The position numbers and the translations under genes are program-made. From positions 1 to 64,000 of the forward strand of contig JAFXIS010000057.1 in assembly GCA_017532885.1 (NCBI GenBank): a DNA stretch of 64,000 bases, written 5' to 3'. Positions 37,738 to 45,092 of the stretch are shown here, piece after piece (the stretch's first letter is position 1; each line of letters begins with the position of its first letter). Origin of the DNA: Alistipes sp. (lineage in GTDB: Bacteria; Bacteroidota; Bacteroidia; Bacteroidales; Rikenellaceae). The notes beneath the pieces are model-generated. The model saw only the letters and a program-made list of their open reading frames with translations, did no database searches and was not told the origin of the DNA.

Positions 37738-39060
37738 ATGGAAGATTTGATGAATGAAGTTGCTGTACCCAAGCAAACTCCGTCGATTATAACAGTGATA
37801 GGTGTAGGTGGCGCAGGAGGTAACGCCTTGAATTACATGTGGAACATGGGTATCAAGGATGTGAATTTCCTCGCTTGCAATACAGACCAGGGTGCGTTGG
37901 ATAATTTGGATATCCCTGCACACAACAAGATTGTGATGGGCCCGGGATTGGGTGCCGGAAACGACCCCGAGCGCGGTCGTGAATTGGCTATGGAGGCCCT
38001 GGAGGCTATTCGTGCGCATCTGGAGGCAAACAATACAAAGATGGTCTTCATCGCTGCCGGAATGGGTGGCGGTACAGGAACCGGAGCCTCTCCCGTCATT
38101 GCAAAGTTGGCACACGAAATGGGACTCTTGACCGTGGCAAATGTCACCTCTCCGCTTTTGTGGGAGGGCCCGACACGCTGCGAACAGGCGGCTCGTGGTA
38201 TTGAGGAGCTCCGAAAATATGCCGATTCATTGTTGGTAATCAACAACGAGAGCATCCGCGAAATGTATGGCAAGCTCCCCGTGAGCAAGGCTTTTGGCAA
38301 GGCGGATGATATCTTGGCATCGGCAACAAAGGGTATCGCAGAGCTTATTACGGTAAAGACAGCCTTTATCCGTGTCGATTTTGCCGATTTGGAGCGCGTG
38401 ATGCGCGGGTCAGGTCGCGCCCATATGGGTGTAGCACAAGCCGAGGGCGAAGGTCGTGCTTTGGAGGCTGCGCGTCGCTCGTTATGCTCTCCGCTGCTCA
38501 ACAGCAACCTCATATCGGGAGCCAAGAAGATTCTGCTCAATGTTGCAGCAGCAAGCATCGACGACATCAGCTATGATGAGGCTATGGAGGTGTTGCACTA
38601 CATCCAGAGCTACGCAAGCTACCAGGATGAGGATGGCGTAGAGCATCAAGCCGATGTAATTTGGGGTGTGAGCGCCAAGCCTATGCAGGCTGGCACTATC
38701 GAAGTTGTCGTTGTGGCTACGGGCTTCAGCGATGATGATAAGGCAAAGGCTCGCACATATCCCCCTGTTGCGGAGTTGATAGAGTTGATTCCGGAGAAAG
38801 AGGAGGTAAAAGAGTCTAACTCGCCACTTGCAAAGCCTGTTGAGAATAAGACTATCGAGCAACACGCTTCGGATGGCGGTGCCAAATTGGGCCATACTCC
38901 GACAAAGTTTGCCAACTTAGAGGCCGATAAGCGCGTGCCGGCATTCCGCCGTTACAATATTGGCATGATTGACAACAACACAAATTCAGGCCACAAGGCT
39001 ATTTACCGCATTGAGCCCGAGGAGGAGAATGTTTCGACGAATGAGAATCGTCTATTCTAA
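37738..39060 (+). CDS. ftsZ: Cell division protein FtsZ
   Basis: Tubulin-like GTPase that forms the Z ring. The product has 440 residues. The nucleotide-binding strand is VIGVGGAGGNALNYM, the tubulin signature GGGTGTG is at 110-116, and the T7 loop appears as VDFADLERVM. The likely conserved peptide for FtsA binding is KRVPAFRRYNI, but it is followed by some 35 more residues (to ENRLF), so it is not at the extreme C-terminus as in most bacteria. It closes the murG-ftsZ block. Confidence 0.98.
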   Translation: MEDLMNEVAVPKQTPSIITVIGVGGAGGNALNYMWNMGIKDVNFLACNTDQGALDNLDIPAHNKIVMGPGLGAGNDPERGRELAMEALEAIRAHLEANNTKMVFIAAGMGGGTGTGASPVIAKLAHEMGLLTVANVTSPLLWEGPTRCEQAARGIEELRKYADSLLVINNESIREMYGKLPVSKAFGKADDILASATKGIAELITVKTAFIRVDFADLERVMRGSGRAHMGVAQAEGEGRALEAARRSLCSPLLNSNLISGAKKILLNVAAASIDDISYDEAMEVLHYIQSYASYQDEDGVEHQADVIWGVSAKPMQAGTIEVVVVATGFSDDDKAKARTYPPVAELIELIPEKEEVKESNSPLAKPVENKTIEQHASDGGAKLGHTPTKFANLEADKRVPAFRRYNIGMIDNNTNSGHKAIYRIEPEEENVSTNENRLF

Positions 39061-39114
39061 ACATTTGGTCACAGGACTCTGCGCACTTTGATTCAGAATT
39101 AAGTATACAACGAT

Positions 39115-40413
39115 TTGGAAGAGATAGGAATTATATATCATGGATTTACGCCACATGTGATTACGATGTTGATTTTCACATGTATCTTGCTCGCTATATC
39201 GGCATTGGTTTCGGGTTCAGAGCCTGCATTTTTCTCGCTGACACATGCCGACAGGCAGGATATGCGCGACAACGCCGATGCCCGCAATAGCGCCATACTG
39301 TCGTTGCTGGAGGATGTGGATGGGTTGTTGGCAACGATACTCGTAACGAATAACCTTGTGAATATCTGCATCGTAATCTTGACATCAAACATCATTGATG
39401 CTCTGTTTGATTTTCAGGAGTATGCCGTATGGGAGTTTGTCGTAAAATCGGTGCTTGTAACCTTTTTGCTGCTCTTGTTTGGCGAGGTTTTGCCAAAGGT
39501 GCTCTCGCAGGGTAACCCTCGAGCATTTGCCCGCTTTGCGGTATATCCTATCAAAATTTTCGGTTGGATAACATATCCCCTTTCGTACATCCTTGTTCGC
39601 ACGGGAGGTCGCATCAGCCGCATGGCATCGCGTAACACCGAAATTTCGATGGAGGAGTTGGCAGATGCGGTGGATTTGGCGCGTGGCTCATCGAAGGAGG
39701 AGCATCAGATGTTGTCGGGAATTGTAAGTTTCGTACATACCGAGGTTGCCGAGATTATGCGCCCACGCATAGATATCGTGGCGGTGGATATTAAGGCTAC
39801 ATACTCCGAGCTCAGAGCTACGATTATCGAATCGGGGTATTCGCGCATTCCGGTTTATGATGAGGATTTAGACGATATCAAAGGTGCGCTCTATGTGAAG
39901 GATTTGTTGCCCTACCTGAACAATGGCAACGAGTTCGGATGGCAGCAGCTGCTGCGCAAGATATATTTCGTGCCAAAGCACAAGAAGATTGACGACCTGT
40001 TGCGTGATTTCCAGGAGAATAAGATTCATGTTGCCATTGTCGTAGACGAGTATGGCGCAACACAGGGTCTTATATCGTTGGAGGATATCTTGGAGGAGGT
40101 TGTAGGCGAAATTTCCGACGAGAGCGATGTCGAAGAGTCTTTCTATGAGCGATTGAATGCTAACACTTATATATTTGACGGTAAGACACATATCGTAGAT
40201 TTCGAGCGCGTTGTAGGATGTGGCGAAGATACCCTTTCGGATGTGCAGGGGCGTGCCGAGACTCTTGCCGGATTGATGTTGGAGTTGCGCCGCGACCTAC
40301 TGAAGAAGGGTGACACGGTAGAGGCTCATGGCATTCGATTTACGGTACAGAAGATGGATGGCAGACGCATTGACAAGATAAAGGTCATAGTAGGCAACGA
40401 ATCGGATGAATAA
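39115..40413 (+). CDS. gldE: GldE-type hemolysin C/CorC family membrane protein
   Basis: Membrane protein of 432 residues: a DUF21/CNNM transmembrane part (~14-150, with VSGSEPAFFSLTHADRQDM), a pair of CBS domains (~205-330, with MRPRIDIVAVDI and HVAIVVDEYGATQGLISLEDILEE), and a CorC/HlyC C-terminal domain. GldE was first linked to gliding in Flavobacterium but is kept in non-gliding Bacteroidetes, where its role is unsettled. The start is unsure: TTG at 39115 gives a full first helix; ATG at 39166 would cut it. It overlaps the next gene by 8 bp. Confidence 0.85.
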   Translation: MEEIGIIYHGFTPHVITMLIFTCILLAISALVSGSEPAFFSLTHADRQDMRDNADARNSAILSLLEDVDGLLATILVTNNLVNICIVILTSNIIDALFDFQEYAVWEFVVKSVLVTFLLLLFGEVLPKVLSQGNPRAFARFAVYPIKIFGWITYPLSYILVRTGGRISRMASRNTEISMEELADAVDLARGSSKEEHQMLSGIVSFVHTEVAEIMRPRIDIVAVDIKATYSELRATIIESGYSRIPVYDEDLDDIKGALYVKDLLPYLNNGNEFGWQQLLRKIYFVPKHKKIDDLLRDFQENKIHVAIVVDEYGATQGLISLEDILEEVVGEISDESDVEESFYERLNANTYIFDGKTHIVDFERVVGCGEDTLSDVQGRAETLAGLMLELRRDLLKKGDTVEAHGIRFTVQKMDGRRIDKIKVIVGNESDE

Positions 40414-41044
40414 TATCTTCTCACAGATACAAACCTTTGCTTCCGAGAGTGGTGTATTACTCGTTGGCGCGATTCCTACGCTCGAAGTGTTGGAGGCGGC
40501 AGCAAATGACGGCGATAAGGTTGCCGCAGAGCAATTCTCTGCCCCCTCGCGTCGCGCCGAGCGCTTGGCATGGCGCATAATGCTCAGGGAGTGGGCTCGA
40601 TGTCACACCACATGGAAGGGCGAAGATTTAGAGGTGGAATACACATCGCAGGGCGCTCCGAAGATAAAGAATTTTCCATACGAATATATATCGGTGTCGC
40701 ATTGCAGTGATAGAGTGGCGGTTGCAATTGCGCAGAAGCCCTGCTCGGTAGATATAGAGCGTCGCGACAGGCATTTTCACAACATTGCAGCACGATACCT
40801 TGCCGCTGAGGAGTTGGCGCTTGCCGAGAGTGAGCCCACGCGGGGATTTGCCGCAATATGGTGCGCAAAGGAGTGCCTATATAAATTATATGGTTTGAGC
40901 GGAGTGGAGCTAAAGCACGATATCCGAATCGAGGAGGTCGATTTCGCTCAGGGGGTAGTCTCAGGCAGAGTTTTACAGCATGGCAGCATTAGGTTACGAT
41001 GCAGCGTTTTAGACCAAGAACATATAGTTATATATCATATATAG
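40406..41044 (+). CDS. 4'-phosphopantetheinyl transferase superfamily protein
   Basis: Transfers 4'-phosphopantetheine from CoA to the serine of a carrier protein. The product has 212 residues of the longer Sfp-like type. Signature residues are PCSVDIERRDRHFHNIAARYL (Asp and Glu for Mg) and WCAKECLYKLYG (Lys-Glu-Lys motif); VSVSHC-like text is present as YISVSHCSDRVAVAI. It overlaps gldE by 8 bp, a pairing also usual in Bacteroides, and is followed by a terminator. Confidence 0.9.
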   Translation: MNNIFSQIQTFASESGVLLVGAIPTLEVLEAAANDGDKVAAEQFSAPSRRAERLAWRIMLREWARCHTTWKGEDLEVEYTSQGAPKIKNFPYEYISVSHCSDRVAVAIAQKPCSVDIERRDRHFHNIAARYLAAEELALAESEPTRGFAAIWCAKECLYKLYGLSGVELKHDIRIEEVDFAQGVVSGRVLQHGSIRLRCSVLDQEHIVIYHI

Positions 41045-41049
41045 AGCAA

Positions 41050-41207
41050 GAGGTTGTCCAACAGGCAGTTACGGCAACCTTTTTGCGTATAAATTGTGTA
41101 ACAATCTCTAATTTTAGGCTTACGCAGCCCTAAAAGACGGAGTTTACCAATAGTAAACGAGCGTTTTGAGGGCAAGTATAACGACAAAGTAGCCTTGTTA
41201 GACAACA
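41050..41207. repeat. Large imperfect palindrome between PPTase and MATE genes
   Basis: GGTTGTCCAACAG near 41052 is mirrored by CCTTGTTAGACAAC near 41194. Inside, GCCCTAAAAGACG (from 41127) pairs with CGTTTTGAGGGC (to 41174), and the tip is the perfect hairpin GTTTAC/GTAAAC at 41142-41147 and 41153-41158. The left end also forms the PPTase terminator: AGGTTG and CAACCT (41051-41056, 41075-41080) followed by TTTTT. The right end runs into the MATE promoter. The size and nesting suggest a MITE-like or REP-like element. Confidence 0.65.
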
Positions 41208-41224
41208 TCTTTTTTATATCTTTG
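41194..41224 (+). promoter_or_regulatory. MATE gene promoter
   Basis: CTTG at 41194-41197 (one mismatch to TTTG), a 19-nt spacer and TATCTTTG at 41217-41224, 9 bp before the ATG at 41233. The -33 box lies in the right arm of the palindrome. Confidence 0.6.
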
Positions 41225-41232
41225 CACCCGTT

Positions 41233-42606
41233 ATGAATGCACAATACTCACCACTGTCGTTAGGTACCGACTCTTTATCCTCACTGCTTAGGCGATATGC
41301 CCTGCCATCCATCATTGCGCAGGTATCAACATCGCTCTATAACATCGTGGATAGCATATTTATTGGGCAAGGAGTCGGACCCATGGCGATTGCCGGCTTG
41401 GCACTCACGATGCCGATGATGAACCTCACGGCAGCATTTGGTGCTATGGTTGGAGCAGGTTCGGCTGCGCTCACCTCGATACGCTTGGGACAGGGCAATA
41501 AATCTGCCGCAGAGCAGATTTTGGGAAATGTGGTATTGCTGAATGTTATAATGGGAGTGCTGCTCTCGGCTTTGGGCCTGTACTTTTTGGATGAGTTGCT
41601 CTACTTCTTCGGAGCCAGCGAGCAGACCATAGGTTACGCCCGAGAGTTTATGCGCGTGATACTCTATGGAAATGTCATCACGCATATGTATTTAGGTCTT
41701 AACAATATGCTGCGCGTATCGGGATATCCCCAGAAGGCTATGATGCTGATGATTGTGTCGGTGGTAGTCAATTTGATGCTCTGCCCGCTCTTTATCTTCG
41801 TGTTTGATTGGGGTATTGCCGGCTCGGCATGGGCCACGGTGATAGGTCAGACCATACCGCTGATTCTGCAAATTATACATTTTAGTCACAAAGAGGTGTT
41901 CCTGCGATTCCGCCACGGCGCATTCCGCATAAAGTCGGAGATTGTGAGCGGAATATTGAGCATAGGCATGGCGCCCTTTATGATTCAGTCGTGCGCCTGC
42001 ATTGTGACGATTATAGTGAATAACTCTCTCGCCAAATATGGTGGCGACCTGCAAATCGGCGCCTATGGAATTGCCAATCGCGTGGCATTTCTCTTTACGA
42101 TGGTGGTGCTTGGACTAAGTCAGGGCATGCAGCCTATCGTGGGATACAACTACGGCGCAAAGAAATATGACCGCGTGAAAAAGATACTCTTTATGACCAT
42201 GGCTTGGGGTACAGCAACCACAACTCTGGGATTTATCGTGTGTGAGTTCTTCCCCGAGTATGTCGTGCGCCTATTCGTCAGCGAAGATGGTACGGGCGAA
42301 GCTACTCGTCTGATTGAGGCTACGGTACATGGTATGCGGATTTTGCTACTTATGTTCCCCATAGTGGGTTTTGCGATTTTGGTAGGTAACTTCTTCCAAT
42401 TCATCGGCAAGGCGAAGCGTGCTATAATCTTGTCGATGTCACGCCAGCTACTCTTCATTGTACCCCTGCTGCTTACTCTACCCCGCTTTTGGGGTACCGA
42501 CGGCGTTTGGTATGCCATACCGATAGCCGATGCCGCTGCGGTAATTCTCGGAGCAATACTCCTCACGCTGCAACTACGCAAGCTCGGAACAGAACAGCAG
42601 ATATAA
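41233..42606 (+). CDS. MATE family efflux transporter
   Basis: Inner-membrane multidrug and toxin extrusion antiporter of 457 residues with about 12 hydrophobic helices. Visible family features are IAQVSTSLYNIVDSIFIGQGVGP in helix 1, the loop GAGSAALTSIRLGQGN, and in the second half LSQGMQPIVGYNYGAKKYDRVKK. The two halves show the internal symmetry of the family. Substrates cannot be read from sequence. It has its own promoter, a very short leader of a few bases and a bidirectional terminator behind it. Confidence 0.93.
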   Translation: MNAQYSPLSLGTDSLSSLLRRYALPSIIAQVSTSLYNIVDSIFIGQGVGPMAIAGLALTMPMMNLTAAFGAMVGAGSAALTSIRLGQGNKSAAEQILGNVVLLNVIMGVLLSALGLYFLDELLYFFGASEQTIGYAREFMRVILYGNVITHMYLGLNNMLRVSGYPQKAMMLMIVSVVVNLMLCPLFIFVFDWGIAGSAWATVIGQTIPLILQIIHFSHKEVFLRFRHGAFRIKSEIVSGILSIGMAPFMIQSCACIVTIIVNNSLAKYGGDLQIGAYGIANRVAFLFTMVVLGLSQGMQPIVGYNYGAKKYDRVKKILFMTMAWGTATTTLGFIVCEFFPEYVVRLFVSEDGTGEATRLIEATVHGMRILLLMFPIVGFAILVGNFFQFIGKAKRAIILSMSRQLLFIVPLLLTLPRFWGTDGVWYAIPIADAAAVILGAILLTLQLRKLGTEQQI

Positions 42607-42643
42607 AAACAGCCGACATAGAAGGTTTCGTAACAAAAGAAAA

Positions 42644-42680
42644 GGTCGCCAATCCCACAAGATTAGCGACCATATTTTTG
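42644..42680. terminator. Bidirectional terminator between MATE and pth
   Basis: GGTCGC and GCGACC enclose AAT/ATT in a 28-bp hairpin (42644-42671). On the plus strand ATATTTTT follows and on the minus strand TTTTCTTTTG follows, so it can end both convergent units. Confidence 0.8.
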
Positions 42681-42698
42681 CCGACTTTTACCGTCAGA

Positions 42699-43262
42699 CT
42701 ACTTCTTATTAAAAGCATTCATCGTAAGATCCGGGCCGGCTGTGGCAAAGGAGAGTATCGCATTGCCAAAAACCTTCAATCGCTCGGGCATCAACTTCTG
42801 CTCCTCGTCAGTCCACTCACCCAAGACATAATCGACCTGATGTCCGCGAGCAAAATCGCCTCCTATACCGAAACGAATGCGGGCATAATCCTCGCGACCC
42901 AACATCTCCGAGATATTCTTCAAGCCATTATGTCCTCCGGCGCTACCCTTCTTACGCATACGCAACTCGCCAAAAGGCAGAGCGATATCATCCGAGACTA
43001 TCAACAGATTCTCGATGGGTATCTTCTCCTGCTCCATCCAATAACGCACAGCCTTACCCGACAGGTTCATGTATGTCGAAGGCTTCAGCAAGATGATTTG
43101 ACGACCCTTATGGCGAATTGTAGTGGTAGAGCCATAACGACCTGCCATAAAAGAGGAGTTGGATGCCTCAGCCAAGGCATCCAACACTCTGAATCCTATG
43201 TTGTGACGGGTAGAGGCGTATTCCGCACCTATATTACCCAATCCTACAACGAGGTATTTCAT
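42699..43262 (-). CDS. pth: Peptidyl-tRNA hydrolase
   Basis: Frees tRNA from peptidyl-tRNA dropped by ribosomes. The product has 187 residues. Catalytic His20 is in [52 protein letters not shown] and RIRFGIGG are the standard blocks. It begins 13 bp after the ctc stop, so ctc and pth form a leftward operon, a very common bacterial pairing. Confidence 0.98.
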   Translation of the reverse strand: MKYLVVGLGNIGAEYASTRHNIGFRVLDALAEASNSSFMAGRYGSTTTIRHKGRQIILLKPSTYMNLSGKAVRYWMEQEKIPIENLLIVSDDIALPFGELRMRKKGSAGGHNGLKNISEMLGREDYARIRFGIGGDFARGHQVDYVLGEWTDEEQKLMPERLKVFGNAILSFATAGPDLTMNAFNKK

Positions 43263-43275
43263 CTGCTACTTTCGA

Positions 43276-43839
43276 TTAGTTTGCAGCTGCACGAGATGCA
43301 CGAGTTACACGAACTGCGCATACTGCAGTAGTTGCGGGAGTAACAAATGTTACATTCTCAAACTGCAAATCGCCAACGAAGATAGTCTGACCAACCTTCA
43401 AAGGAGTTACATCAACAACAATCTCATCGGGCAACTGATCAACCATAGCCTTAATAGTAAGCTTACGAGCCGACAACGCCAACTTACCACCGACCTTAAC
43501 ACCCTCAGCGTTACCTGTGAGGCGTACGGGAACTGCAATAGCAACAGGCTTACCCTCCTGAACACGATAGAAGTCGATGTGGAGAATCTGCTCACGAACA
43601 GGGTGGAACTGAACCTCACGCATTACAGCCTTCTCTACCTTACCGTCAATCTCAAGCTCAACGATATATGAGTTGGGTGAATAAATCAATGGCTTAACTG
43701 CCTTTGTATCAACGGTGAAAGCAACCTCCTCACCTCCACCATACAAAATGCAAGGGATAAGTCCCTCACGACGATAAGCCTTAGCGGCCTTCTTACCAAA
43801 ACCGTCACGCTTAACGGCCTTAATCTCAAGTGTTTGCAT
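43276..43839 (-). CDS. rplY: 50S ribosomal protein L25/general stress protein Ctc
   Basis: 5S rRNA-binding ribosomal protein of the long CTC type. The product has 187 residues: an L25 domain (MQTLEIKAVKRDGFGKKAAK, REGLIPCILYG, REVQFHPVREQILHIDFYRV) and a TL5-type C-terminal beta domain (VRLTGNAEGVKVGGKL, VDVTPLKVGQTIFVGDL) ending in an Ala-rich tail. It is first in a ctc-pth operon with a full Bacteroidetes promoter about 90 bp upstream. Confidence 0.96.
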   Translation of the reverse strand: MQTLEIKAVKRDGFGKKAAKAYRREGLIPCILYGGGEEVAFTVDTKAVKPLIYSPNSYIVELEIDGKVEKAVMREVQFHPVREQILHIDFYRVQEGKPVAIAVPVRLTGNAEGVKVGGKLALSARKLTIKAMVDQLPDEIVVDVTPLKVGQTIFVGDLQFENVTFVTPATTAVCAVRVTRASRAAAN

Positions 43840-43930
43840 AATATTAAAATTTTAATTGTTATAACCTGCGGCATTACTCAACCCGTCATAGAACACTCAA
43901 AGACGAGCCCCATTATGCCTGAATCGGCGA

Positions 43931-43961
43931 CAAAGATAAAACTTTTAATTCAAAATGCAAA
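43931..43961 (-). promoter_or_regulatory. ctc-pth promoter
   Basis: On the minus strand TTTG (43958-43961), a 19-nt spacer, then TATCTTTG (43931-43938). The -33 box is part of an AATTCAAA-type repeat. Confidence 0.75.
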
Positions 43962-43971
43962 ATTAATTAGT

Positions 43972-44086
43972 GAGTTTAAGGAGGTTAGGGAGTTTAGGGA
44001 GGTTAAAGAATTTAAGGAAGTTAAAGAAAATTCCCTAATCTCACTAATATCTTTGCTCTTTTATCTTTGCTCTTTGCTCTTTGCTC
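43972..44086. repeat. Tandem 9-bp (GAGTTTAGG-like) and 7-bp (TTTGCTC) arrays
   Basis: Six head-to-tail 9-bp units run from 43972 to 44025 (GAGTTTAAG, GAGGTTAGG, GAGTTTAGG, GAGGTTAAA, GAATTTAAG, GAAGTTAAA). Then come TTCCCTAATCTCACTAA and three exact TTTGCTC units at 44066-44086, ending at the hydrolase stop codon. Related text is found at 47466-47570, 50505-50570 and 61864-61958. The 249-bp gap has no gene. Confidence 0.85.
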
Positions 44087-44088
44087 TT

Positions 44089-44970
44089 TTATCTCATCTT
44101 TCGGTGGAGCTGAAGCCAGCTGAGGAGCGTTGATTGCCACTGCTCACGATAGGGGAAGCGGGTACTCATACCCCAACCATGCCAACCATCGGGATAGATA
44201 TGCAACGAAGCATCTATGCCAAACTTCTTCAACGCGTTATAGTAGCGTGTGCTACTGATAGGAGGCACAATCTTATCATCATCCGAGAGAAGAAGTATCG
44301 CCGGCGGAGTTCTCTTCGTTACGCGATTTTCGGGTGAATACTCGGCACGGTCGGCTGCGGTATGTCCTTCGCCCAACAAATGGTTGAATGTACCCTCGTG
44401 TGTGAGGCCCCACTCACCGGTAATAACGGCATACATCAACACCGAAAAAGCCGGTTCCTCGCCCAAAGGAGCAAAAGTCGAAGCATATGCCGCCAAATGC
44501 CCTCCTGCCGAGAAACCCATGATACCCACCTGGTCGGGATCCAAATTCCACTCCGCAGCATTGCGACGCATAAGGCGCAACGCCTCGAGAGCATCCTCCA
44601 ATGGCACTTCACGATGTCCATTCGGTAGGCGGTACTTCAACACACCACAGGTGATACCATTCGCAGCAAGCCAGCGCGCAGCATCTACGCCCTCATATGT
44701 CATGCAGACAGCCTCATAACCTCCTCCGGGGCAAATGACGATAGCCTGACCTGTGGCCTTCTCGGGGTTAGCCTTAAAAACAAACAATTCAGCCTCCGTT
44801 ACCGACTGCACAATACCTCGGTCCGAAGTCTCGGGTGTAGTTAATTCGTTTGAGTGAGGAGCGGTGACATTATCCCAAATCTTCACTCGCAAATCCTCCT
44901 TGTAGTCGTACTCCTGTGCCGCAAGGGGCAAGGCCATAAAAGCCAGCACGATGGCAAATAATCGTTTCAT
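44089..44970 (-). CDS. Secreted alpha/beta hydrolase (esterase/peptidase-like)
   Basis: A product of 293 residues from ATG at 44968-44970; this start gives a clean signal peptide (MKRLFAIVLAFMALPLAAQ), whereas the longer frame crosses the -7 box. The oxyanion region is CPGGGYEAV, the nucleophile elbow is GFSAGG, and the Asp and His of the triad are likely in LSDDDKIVPP and GWHGWG. It resembles the acetyl-xylan-esterase-like family of small exported hydrolases. The substrate is unknown, though carbohydrate ester cleavage in the periplasm is a reasonable guess. Confidence 0.85.
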   Translation of the reverse strand: MKRLFAIVLAFMALPLAAQEYDYKEDLRVKIWDNVTAPHSNELTTPETSDRGIVQSVTEAELFVFKANPEKATGQAIVICPGGGYEAVCMTYEGVDAARWLAANGITCGVLKYRLPNGHREVPLEDALEALRLMRRNAAEWNLDPDQVGIMGFSAGGHLAAYASTFAPLGEEPAFSVLMYAVITGEWGLTHEGTFNHLLGEGHTAADRAEYSPENRVTKRTPPAILLLSDDDKIVPPISSTRYYNALKKFGIDASLHIYPDGWHGWGMSTRFPYREQWQSTLLSWLQLHRKMR

Positions 44971-45000
44971 AATATCATTAGTGTAAAAGGTTTCTAAAAA

Positions 45001-45031
45001 CAAAAATAGCATTTTTCGGGCAGAATACAAA
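45001..45031 (-). promoter_or_regulatory. Promoter of the alpha/beta hydrolase gene
   Basis: On the minus strand TTTG (45028-45031), a 19-nt spacer, then TATTTTTG (45001-45008). The -33 box is the last part of the T run of the PiT terminator. Confidence 0.75.
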
Positions 45032-45069
45032 AAAATCAGAGGTGTGGCGCGCAATTCACGACCACACCT
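45028..45069 (-). terminator. Terminator after the PiT gene
   Basis: AGGTGTGG and CCACACCT (45062-45069 with 45040-45047) form the stem; the minus strand continues CTGATTTTTTTG. Confidence 0.85.
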
Positions 45070-45092
45070 CCAAAATTATTATTTCGATTCTG

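Noticed and set aside
43972..44025. Regular short tandem repeats that might suggest a CRISPR array.
   Set aside because: The units are only 9 bp, directly adjacent and imperfect, with no spacers and no cas genes nearby.
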